Part shown: positions 1-6,624 of the stretch, in pieces | Layout of the letters: the number at the start of each line of letters is the position of its first letter | How positions within the stretch are numbered: the stretch's first letter is position 1 | Position numbers and translations under genes: made by a program | Assembly: GCA_947302675.1 (NCBI GenBank) | Contig: CAMYWI010000060.1 | Span: 1 to 7,415, forward strand | DNA length: 7,415 bases | Reading direction: 5' to 3' | Origin: an uncultured Selenomonadales bacterium | Lineage (GTDB): Bacteria; Bacillota_C; Negativicutes; Selenomonadales; Selenomonadaceae | The notes under the pieces: model-generated | What the model was told of the DNA's origin: nothing | What the model saw: the letters and a program-made list of their open reading frames with translations, nothing else | Databases searched by the model: none

Positions 1-135
1 GAACAGAACGCGAACATGGCACTTTCGATAGCAAACCGCGCGTACGTTTTGGAGACGGGGCGAATCACAATTTCGGGCGACGCCAAAGAACTCGCCGCCA
101 GTGAGGACATTCGCAAAGCTTATCTCGGAGGGTGA
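1..135 (+). CDS. livF: Branched-chain amino acid ABC transporter ATP-binding protein LivF, C-terminal end (5' truncated by window)
   Basis: Only the last 44 codons are present, read in frame 1 to the TGA at 133-135. The visible peptide begins EQNANMALSIANRAYVLETG and ends RKAYLGG. The EQNA stretch just after the (unseen) H-loop, the RAYVLETGRI segment, an SGDAKEL segment and the terminal AYLGG are the usual ending of LivF. LivF is one of two cytoplasmic ATPases that power the LivHM permease for leucine, isoleucine and valine uptake (or amide/urea uptake in relatives). The Walker A, Walker B and signature motifs lie upstream of the window, so activity cannot be judged here. The next gene's ribosome binding site lies inside its last codons, which suggests the following genes are co-transcribed with it. 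The tail looks complete and normal. A UrtE-type urea transporter ATPase is the main alternative. Confidence 0.88.
   Translation, partial: EQNANMALSIANRAYVLETGRITISGDAKELAASEDIRKAYLGG
127..132 (+). promoter_or_regulatory. Ribosome binding site that decides the start of the giant ATPase gene
   Basis: GGAGGG at 127-132 is a near-perfect Shine-Dalgarno sequence inside the last codons of livF. It is 8 nt before GTG at 141, which is ideal spacing. The other in-frame GTG, at 132-134, overlaps the site itself and would have almost no spacing, so 141 is preferred. The ATG at 139 is out of frame and stops after four codons. Confidence 0.7.
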
Positions 136-140
136 TTTAT

Positions 141-3100
141 GTGGAGAGGTTAGAAAAAATCAACGAGCTACGGCATATTTTGAAGGAATTGCGCTTGCGA
201 GGCGCGGAGCTTAGAAAAAATTTTTCTACGTTCGAGCGGTCTCTTAGCCAAGAAAAATTTCCGGAAGACAGATTGCTTGACGATATGAACGACGACTTTT
301 CCTCGTGGCTTCGCGGCGCGAACAAGTCTTTCGAGATTTATTCGGAGCTTTTTAAAAACGATAGACCGCGAGCTTTTTCGGAGATTGATAAAACTTTGGA
401 TGCGGAAGAGAAAAAAATTATCGCGGCGAACATATTCGCGCAGGCGGAGAAATTTTTACACCTTGTCGCGAAAAATCCCGACGTTAAAAAATCTCTGGAG
501 AAATATCAAAGCAAGTTGCAACTTCTGCTCCCGAAAAAGTCTCGCGACGACAAGGCTCAAGAAAAAATCGAGATTTATGCAAAGTTCATCGAGGCGACGC
601 GCGAGAAAGATACTGGAAAAAAATTCACGCTCGCCAAAGCTCTGAACAGTGTTTTTGATGACGACTTTTTAGGACACGCGCTTATCGGCAGGGAAATATT
701 TTTTGAAGGCGAAGTCACGACGCCCATCGTGCCCGAAATATTACCGCCGACAATCGACTTTGCCGCGATTCTTCGCAAAAAGGATACCTTCCTGCCGCCT
801 GGAGAATTTTCGCCCTTTGTAAAAATTTTCACCATGCAAACTTGCGACCGCGACCGCGAAGTTAACGCTAAGCGTTTCAAGCGCGACTTTGAAAGCCCGA
901 AAATTATAAAGCTCGTGTTGTTGAGGACGTTGGAGAGTAGCGGCTTTTCCACTGCCGTGATTCCCACCGACAGCAAATTCCCGCCCGAACATTTCGACGG
1001 CGTTGCGCAACTCTTGGTTAACAAGGGCTACTTCCAAAAGTATGTCTTCGCGGGCGTCGGGCACTTCTACGGCTTAACGCCGAGTTGCTTTGACTTCTTG
1101 AAGGGCGAGTCGCTGAAAAAATTTTTCAAGGGAATAGAGGGCGCACCTTCGGTTGAGTTGGGCGCGGAGCTTTTGCTTGACAATGAGATTCGCCAAACGC
1201 TGGCGCGAATGGTTTACTTCAAAATCTACGCCGTCGAGCGCAGTCAGAATAATTTCGTTGACGACAAGAAATTTTTTGAGCAATCGTTCCGCGCGGTGTT
1301 CGTGGGTCGTTACGGTCGCGATTTGATTCTGTGCTGTTTTTGGGATAGTGTCGAGGCGGGTAGCGAATTTTTGACGGAGCTTGATGTTTACCTTTCAAAG
1401 GACGAAATTATTCACCGCGTGATTGTGACCAGTCTCAATCGCCAACACGCCGAGAAAATTTTCGCCGCCATTGAAGCCACTCTGCGCGGAAATTTCCCGA
1501 AGTTCACGCGGCATTACGTTTACATTCTCGGCGAAAATAAATTCTACGTCAGAGGCTCCGGTGAAGTAATTGCGCCCGCAGATATTTGGAAGAAACTTCC
1601 GCCCGCTACGCCGCCCGAAGACAAGCCCGCTAAAAGGGGCAGGAGGAAAAAAGCCGTCGACGAGACTTCCGAAGAAAAATCTGTCGAAGACAAGCCCGCT
1701 AAAAGAGGCAGGAGGAAAAAAGCTGTCGAAGAGACCGCCGACGAAATATTTGTCGAAGACAAGCCCACCAAAAGGGGTAGGAGTAAAAACGCCGTCGACG
1801 AGACCACCGATGAAAAATCCGACGAAGACAAGCCCGCTAAAAAAGTTGCTAGAAAGTCCGTCAAGCCGGTTGAAGAAGGCTCGCTCTTCGAGGAATTGTC
1901 GATTGAGCAAAAACCCGTTGTCGAAGAAAACATTCCACAGCCCGCGCAGGTTGTTGAGGAGTTGCCGATTGTTGACGTTGAAGTTGTCGACGAATCGCTT
2001 ACCGATGAGTTGCGCCTGTTCAATGAAATGCTCCTTGCACGAAAATTTTACTGCGCGGCGGCTTATCTTAAAGCTCTTAGCTTGCAGGACGCGAGTTACG
2101 CGCCGCTTTACAATCAGCTTGCCTACGCGATAGACGACCCGCTGTTGGCGATAAGCTATGACTCCGATAAAATTATCGCGCTGTTCGATGAGAGCGAGAC
2201 GCCCGAAGAATATTTCCTTGCGGCGGCGACGTTGCGCACGTTCTTTTCCAATCATAATCAGTTCGATTACAGCATGAAGACTTTGCACGGGATTGTAAAA
2301 AATTTCGCGCTCCTCGAAGACAATTCGCCGCTCGCCGATTTGATTTTCGCGCTGATGAATTTCAAGGACAAGGCGAAGAAAGGCACGGATTATTACGCCG
2401 ATTATCGCCTGAAAAATCGTGCGCAGACGGAAAGTAAAATTGCCAAGCTTCGCCAAGAGGCGCAAGCTTTTCTGCACAAAGTTAAAAATCCTACTGACAA
2501 GGCTTTCATGCCGCGCTTTATCGAGTTGAAAAAATTTCTCTTCGACGGCAGCGACCTCACAAATTATCTTGAACACACAGCCGAAGACGCCCTCGACGAA
2601 GAAATTCTCGGCTCCATGAAAAATTATCTGCAAGAAAAATTTCTCAAAGACGGCGAGAATTTGAGCATAGAAAATCTTGACAACTTCAAGTTCGACACGG
2701 CGATTGACGAGGCGTGGTGGGAAGCCGGCAAAAGGATTTCCAAAAAAACTAACACGAAACTCGTCGGCGAGCTTAGGAATAATATCAGCACGTCGCTCAA
2801 AAACGCGATTAAGATTTTGTGCGAGCGCGTGAGCTGTTTTGAGGAGAGTGCGCCGTTGCAGTCGGACGGCGTTATCGCCTACAAGAGAATTCGCACGAGT
2901 TTGCTTGAAAATGTCGCGAGGGCGCAGGAAATTTTGGCGAGCAAAAAAGTTGCCGCCGCCGCCGTTCTGATTGCGACGCTCCAGGAAATTTCCGACAAGT
3001 TGGAAGGGACTTTTAAGCCCGAACTTCATAAATATTTTTACGTTGACTTTCTGCGCGGCGACAAAGTTCTTTTGGACGGAAATTATCTGCCGAACTTCAA

Positions 3101-5588
3101 CTTCAACACGCTTGACGGCACCAACGCGCCCATTACCTCCCGTATTGCCGAGCACGCCCGCTCCGTTTTGCCGACTTTCGCCGAGCGCATTGAAAATATT
3201 TCCAGCAACAGGGATTGGGACTTTGGCTCCGTCAAACTCATCTACGACTATTTCGAGGCGATTGGCGATACTTCGCTCACCAGTCACGATTTGCAAGACA
3301 GCATCGACGCCGCCCGTCGCAATACGTTGGAGCTTAAGAAAAAATTTTTCGGCTTTCTGGAGTTGGCGCAGAGCTACGGGCAATTCGACGCCGCGCCGGA
3401 AAATTCTAAGGAAAAAATTTTGAAACTCATTGACCGCTGTTTTGAGTTCGCGCGGGAAAGTAACAACTATGGCGTGTTCGTTCGCGTCAAGGAGTATTGG
3501 GAAAATAAGACTAAAGCGGACGCCGCCACGTACGCCGCGCAGGTCGAAAAAAATTTGGAGCTTGGAATTAAAAACTACTGCCGCAAAAATAATGCCGACG
3601 AAAATTCCGCCGCGTTGCAGAAAACTAAGGCGCATATTCAGAAAATGATTGACCGCAAAAATTACACGGTCGCGCAGGGTTTAATCAATCGTCTCAGCGA
3701 GGGCAAACTTTACGTTGAGCCGGAAACTTCGTCGGCGCAAAGTCATCTGCAACGCTTTCTGAACGAGCACTCGGTTTATTATCGCCCCGTGAGCAAAAGC
3801 GGCGAGTCGTTTAAAAAGTTGGTCGACAAGAATCATAGCTTTTCCAAAGCGGCGACCGCGAAGGCGATTAAGGGCGGCGGGATTTTGGCTGATAACTGGT
3901 TGCCCAATGGCTTTCCGCAACTCGGCGACGTCGGCGAGGATAAGCTCAATAAACTTTTGACGGCTCTGGGTTTCAAGGTCGACAACGTTAAAAAAATCAG
4001 CGAGATTGATAAAAAAGCTATCAACTATAAGGTGACGCTCCTGCCGCCGCGCAACGGTCAAAGTTCAAATTACAATCACCCGATTGCGGCGTTCGGTTCC
4101 AACGCGGAGATTTACGGTTTCCGCGTGACTTGCTTGTTCGGTTATTACGACGCGGACGGATTGATTGCTCGCTTTAAAGAAGTTGGCAACGCGGAAAATA
4201 CGCTCGTGCTCTTGGATTACGCGCTTGAGTTGCAGACGCTCCGTTCCCTTGCTCGCAAAATCAAAGCCGCCTCCGACATTACAAAAATTTTCGCCGTCAT
4301 TGACCGCGTGCTCATGATGTACTTGATAAAAAACTATGACGAGATGCAGATAAACAAAATGCTCATGTCGCTGACAATGCCGTTCGCGGCGTGCCAACCC
4401 TACGTCTTCAATCCGAACGTGCCCATTCCGCCAGAAATTTTCATCGGGCGCGAAAAGGAAATGCGGCGCGTCTTGGACTTCGACGACGTGAATATTGTTT
4501 ACGGCGGACGTCAGCTCGGCAAGACCGCGCTCCTTAAAATGGCTTGCGCGAGCCTCGACCGCAACGAGAACAACGACCGCGCGATTTTTGTCGACATAAA
4601 CAAATGCAACTGCGCCGCCGCCGCGCTCAAAATCAGTCACGAACTGCGCGAGAGGAAATTTTTCGACGAGACCTTTGCCGACACCGACGATTGGGCACAA
4701 CTCGCCGCCTCCATTAAAAAGCGTTTGGCGAGCGACAAACCCGATAAGATTCCGCATTTTATGTTGGCACTCGACGAGGCGGACGATTTCATAAAAGATT
4801 GCCGCAAGATTGAGTTTAAGCCCGTGCTTGAGCTTATCGACGTTCAACAGCAACGCCACAACGGTAGCCGCTTTAAATTCGTCATGGCGGGCTTGCGCGA
4901 CGTTGTGCGCTTTTACAAGGACGAGTCTCTCGGCAACAACAATCAAATCTCAAAGTTGCCGTCGCTTGTGGTCAAGCCGTTTGAATTGGAAGACGCCGCG
5001 AAGTTGCTCAAGGAGCCGTTGCGTTGTCTAGGCTTGTACTTTTCCGATGACGAAAACTCCGACTCGCTGGCGATAATGATTTTGGAGACGACGAATTATT
5101 TTCCGGGCTTGATTCAACTTTACTGCGCCAAATTGATTGAGGCACTTTCCAAGTCGGATTATGCGTCGTACAAGGAAACTGATTCGCCCGTCTACGAGAT
5201 TAAGGAAGGGCATATTCAAAGCGTGCTCAGCGACGAGAATTTCAACGAGCAGATAAAAAATAAAATCAACATGACGTTGCGCTTGGGCGACGACAAATTT
5301 TATTACGTGATTGCGCATTTAATGGCGTGGCGTTATCACAACGATGATGATGTTGTCGGCTACTCCGCGAAAGATATTTTGCAGACAGCGGCGAAGTACG
5401 GCTTGGAAAATCTTTTGCCCAATAACGTTGAGCAGGTCGAGGCACTTTTGAAGGAGCTGTGCTATCTGAACATTTTGCGCGAAGCCGACAAGGGCAAGTA
5501 TCTTTTCGTGCGCCAGAGGTTCTTGAACATGATGGGCACGACCGATGAGATTGGCGACGAGATTGCGTCGGATTTTTCGGAGATATAA
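141..5588 (+). CDS. Giant multidomain P-loop ATPase (STAND/ORC-like) with C-terminal winged helix, candidate defence or signalling protein
   Basis: The protein is 1815 residues from GTG 141; an in-frame GTG at 132 would add three. I do not recognise it as a named gene. Regions in order: residues 1-190 are charged and helical, with coiled-coil character. Residues 200-330 are mixed alpha/beta, possibly a winged helix. Residues 340-490 form an alpha/beta domain with strand-like LILCCFWD. Residues 493-575 are tandem 23-residue basic/acidic repeats, followed by an acidic linker to about 620. Residues 622-1235 are mostly helical. Residues 1265-1390 form a compact alpha/beta module containing GEDKLNKLL, HPIAAFGS (1313-1320) and FAVIDRV (1384-1390). 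The ATPase starts after QPYVFNPNVPIPPEIFIGRE (1419-1438). Its Walker A is GGRQLGKT (1455-1462, Lys1461), its Walker B is LALDEAD (Asp1545, Glu1546), and a sensor-1-like strand is FKFVMAGLRD (1578-1587). A probable winged helix fills 1740-1800. There is no signal peptide or membrane segment, so it is probably cytoplasmic. ATP binding is well supported. A role as sensor or regulator for the adjacent HEPN-like protein is inference. Confidence 0.85.
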   Translation: MERLEKINELRHILKELRLRGAELRKNFSTFERSLSQEKFPEDRLLDDMNDDFSSWLRGANKSFEIYSELFKNDRPRAFSEIDKTLDAEEKKIIAANIFAQAEKFLHLVAKNPDVKKSLEKYQSKLQLLLPKKSRDDKAQEKIEIYAKFIEATREKDTGKKFTLAKALNSVFDDDFLGHALIGREIFFEGEVTTPIVPEILPPTIDFAAILRKKDTFLPPGEFSPFVKIFTMQTCDRDREVNAKRFKRDFESPKIIKLVLLRTLESSGFSTAVIPTDSKFPPEHFDGVAQLLVNKGYFQKYVFAGVGHFYGLTPSCFDFLKGESLKKFFKGIEGAPSVELGAELLLDNEIRQTLARMVYFKIYAVERSQNNFVDDKKFFEQSFRAVFVGRYGRDLILCCFWDSVEAGSEFLTELDVYLSKDEIIHRVIVTSLNRQHAEKIFAAIEATLRGNFPKFTRHYVYILGENKFYVRGSGEVIAPADIWKKLPPATPPEDKPAKRGRRKKAVDETSEEKSVEDKPAKRGRRKKAVEETADEIFVEDKPTKRGRSKNAVDETTDEKSDEDKPAKKVARKSVKPVEEGSLFEELSIEQKPVVEENIPQPAQVVEELPIVDVEVVDESLTDELRLFNEMLLARKFYCAAAYLKALSLQDASYAPLYNQLAYAIDDPLLAISYDSDKIIALFDESETPEEYFLAAATLRTFFSNHNQFDYSMKTLHGIVKNFALLEDNSPLADLIFALMNFKDKAKKGTDYYADYRLKNRAQTESKIAKLRQEAQAFLHKVKNPTDKAFMPRFIELKKFLFDGSDLTNYLEHTAEDALDEEILGSMKNYLQEKFLKDGENLSIENLDNFKFDTAIDEAWWEAGKRISKKTNTKLVGELRNNISTSLKNAIKILCERVSCFEESAPLQSDGVIAYKRIRTSLLENVARAQEILASKKVAAAAVLIATLQEISDKLEGTFKPELHKYFYVDFLRGDKVLLDGNYLPNFNFNTLDGTNAPITSRIAEHARSVLPTFAERIENISSNRDWDFGSVKLIYDYFEAIGDTSLTSHDLQDSIDAARRNTLELKKKFFGFLELAQSYGQFDAAPENSKEKILKLIDRCFEFARESNNYGVFVRVKEYWENKTKADAATYAAQVEKNLELGIKNYCRKNNADENSAALQKTKAHIQKMIDRKNYTVAQGLINRLSEGKLYVEPETSSAQSHLQRFLNEHSVYYRPVSKSGESFKKLVDKNHSFSKAATAKAIKGGGILADNWLPNGFPQLGDVGEDKLNKLLTALGFKVDNVKKISEIDKKAINYKVTLLPPRNGQSSNYNHPIAAFGSNAEIYGFRVTCLFGYYDADGLIARFKEVGNAENTLVLLDYALELQTLRSLARKIKAASDITKIFAVIDRVLMMYLIKNYDEMQINKMLMSLTMPFAACQPYVFNPNVPIPPEIFIGREKEMRRVLDFDDVNIVYGGRQLGKTALLKMACASLDRNENNDRAIFVDINKCNCAAAALKISHELRERKFFDETFADTDDWAQLAASIKKRLASDKPDKIPHFMLALDEADDFIKDCRKIEFKPVLELIDVQQQRHNGSRFKFVMAGLRDVVRFYKDESLGNNNQISKLPSLVVKPFELEDAAKLLKEPLRCLGLYFSDDENSDSLAIMILETTNYFPGLIQLYCAKLIEALSKSDYASYKETDSPVYEIKEGHIQSVLSDENFNEQIKNKINMTLRLGDDKFYYVIAHLMAWRYHNDDDVVGYSAKDILQTAAKYGLENLLPNNVEQVEALLKELCYLNILREADKGKYLFVRQRFLNMMGTTDEIGDEIASDFSEI
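1617..1842 (+). repeat. Tandem 69-bp in-frame repeat: three full copies plus a partial fourth
   Basis: Copies begin at 1617, 1686, 1755 and 1824, exactly 69 bp apart, each with GAAGACAAGCCC. The first two are nearly identical; the third has more changes (Thr for Ala, RGRSKN for RGRRKK). The fourth keeps only the first 19 or so bases and then degenerates. Each unit encodes 23 residues of the form EDKPAKRGRRKKAV followed by an acidic Glu/Thr/Ser part. The RGR core in basic flanks is AT-hook-like and may contact DNA or RNA. The unit may equally be a flexible charged spacer between the N-terminal and helical parts of the giant ATPase. The period is a multiple of three, so changes in copy number would keep the frame. 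Confidence 0.93.
5579..5582 (+). promoter_or_regulatory. Ribosome binding site for the HEPN-like gene
   Basis: GGAG at 5579-5582 lies in the last codons of the giant ATPase gene, 9 nt before ATG 5592. Its position implies translational coupling of the two genes. Confidence 0.6.
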
Positions 5589-5591
5589 GCG

Positions 5592-6623
5592 ATGATTGAG
5601 ATAAGCGACATTTGGTGGCGACAGATAACCGGCGCACGGAAATTTTTGGATAAGACTGCGCGGGCGTTGGCGGGCGGCAAAAGCGCAGTGATTTGCTTGA
5701 CGGAGACGACCCCTTGGCTTGACGATATGCGCATGATTCTTCGAGAGTTCTTGAATAAAAAGTTTGGCGGGACAAAGGCAGTTCACGAGGCCGACGCGGC
5801 GAGCGTCAAGGAGCCGGCGACTTTTGTCTTTGAAAATTTTTGTAGCGACAACGTGAAGTTCGAGTTCATACCGTTTGGCGAGAAGGCGCGAGTTAAATTC
5901 CTTGCCGAGCGCGACGACATTGCCTTGAATAACACCTGCCTTTGGATTCGCGGCGCGTCGAAGGCGCAAGTTGAGCAGTGGCTTGCCTTCATTGGCGACT
6001 ACAATAATTTTCTGCACGGGCGGAGCAAGGGCATTTTCCTTGTGGAGACAGGCGCGAACTTTGGCTTGACCGACAAGGCGGACATTGAAATTTTCTCCTG
6101 CACGAACGAGGTCAGCGATTACGATTGCTTTGCGTTCAATATTTTAATTGCGGCGGAGTTCGGCAAGGGCGACAAGTTCACCAAGCGATATCTTGCCGAG
6201 TTGGTCTCGAATGCGACGGGGCTTGACGTTGAGAGCGGCGCAGAGTGCATTAAATGCGGCAGTGATTTTTTGAAAGCTCCGCACAAGTTCTTAGAAAATA
6301 AATCGCGCGAGGAAATTGAGCGGGCGGTTTGGACGACGCAGTTAAAGCTGATTTTTCCGTTGCTTGAGATTTTCCGGCGCGACTTTGTCAAGAAATATGA
6401 GCGGCTGATTGAAAAGCTGTTGCCGTTTGAAATGACTTCGGGCAAAAAAATCGACACGCCTGACGACGCGGAGCTGGGCGACTTGTATTCGATACTCGGC
6501 GGACAAAATTTGCCGCAAGACGATTGGGAAGAGTTGAAAGTTTACCGTGACGCGCGAAATAAACTGGCGCACCTTTCGACGCTGACATTGGAGGAAGTTC
6601 AGCAGATTTTTAACGGAGGTTAA
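5592..6623 (+). CDS. Hypothetical protein with degenerate ATPase-like N-terminal half and C-terminal HEPN-like (R-X4-H) domain
   Basis: The protein has 343 residues from ATG 5592, only 3 nt after the giant ATPase stop. I do not recognise a named family for the whole protein. The N-terminal half alternates strand and helix: SAVICLTE (31-38), then TTPWLDDM (39-46), hydrophobic strand NTCLWIRG (114-121 region) and GIFLVET (147-153). This resembles a P-loop or Rossmann fold, but the only Gly/Lys loop, AGGKS (27-31), does not fit Walker A (GxxxxGK[ST]), so ATP hydrolysis is doubtful. From about residue 200 the protein is helical. Near the end it carries ARNKLAH, with Arg322 and His327 giving R-X4-H, and Asn right after Arg as in many HEPN proteins, notably Swt1-like ones. 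HEPN domains with this motif are often metal-independent RNases in toxin-antitoxin, CRISPR and abortive-infection systems; others are non-catalytic binding modules. No signal peptide or membrane helix is visible. The tight coupling suggests it works with the giant ATPase as effector or adaptor. The gene call is firm; the HEPN call is moderate because it rests on one motif plus helical context. Confidence 0.8.
   Translation: MIEISDIWWRQITGARKFLDKTARALAGGKSAVICLTETTPWLDDMRMILREFLNKKFGGTKAVHEADAASVKEPATFVFENFCSDNVKFEFIPFGEKARVKFLAERDDIALNNTCLWIRGASKAQVEQWLAFIGDYNNFLHGRSKGIFLVETGANFGLTDKADIEIFSCTNEVSDYDCFAFNILIAAEFGKGDKFTKRYLAELVSNATGLDVESGAECIKCGSDFLKAPHKFLENKSREEIERAVWTTQLKLIFPLLEIFRRDFVKKYERLIEKLLPFEMTSGKKIDTPDDAELGDLYSILGGQNLPQDDWEELKVYRDARNKLAHLSTLTLEEVQQIFNGG
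6615..6619 (+). promoter_or_regulatory. Ribosome binding site for the esterase gene
   Basis: GGAGG at 6615-6619 overlaps the last codons of the HEPN-like gene and is 5 nt before ATG 6625. This is a strong site and supports both the start choice and coupling to the upstream gene. Confidence 0.7.
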
Positions 6624-6624
6624 A

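Noticed and set aside
132..134. GTG at 132 as start of the giant gene, giving a 4-nt GTGA overlap with livF
   Set aside because: The overlap is attractive, but the GGAGGG ribosome site would run into this start codon. GTG 141 has proper spacing.
1617..1842. Regular repeats considered as a CRISPR array or DNA-level iterons
   Set aside because: The units are directly adjacent with no unique spacers, keep a coding frame with a 69-bp period, and encode a coherent charged peptide repeat.
1395..3635. Long open frame of 746 codons on the minus strand
   Set aside because: It lies wholly opposite the giant ATPase gene, has an unnatural composition (rich in Phe, Arg, Val and Asn, with repeats that mirror the sense repeats) and no ribosome site or recognisable domain. 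It is explained by the codon bias of the sense strand.
4065..6017. Other minus-strand open frames of 96 to 293 codons (4065-4946, 5028-5318, 5319-6017)
   Set aside because: All are antisense to well-supported genes with clear motifs, and their translations show no domain-like sequence.
6444..6450. Runs of seven A (also 2742-2748 and 3990-3996) as programmed frameshift or phase-variation sites
   Set aside because: A-tracts are common throughout this A-rich coding style. The reading frames continue intact across them and no stimulatory structure or useful alternative frame is seen.
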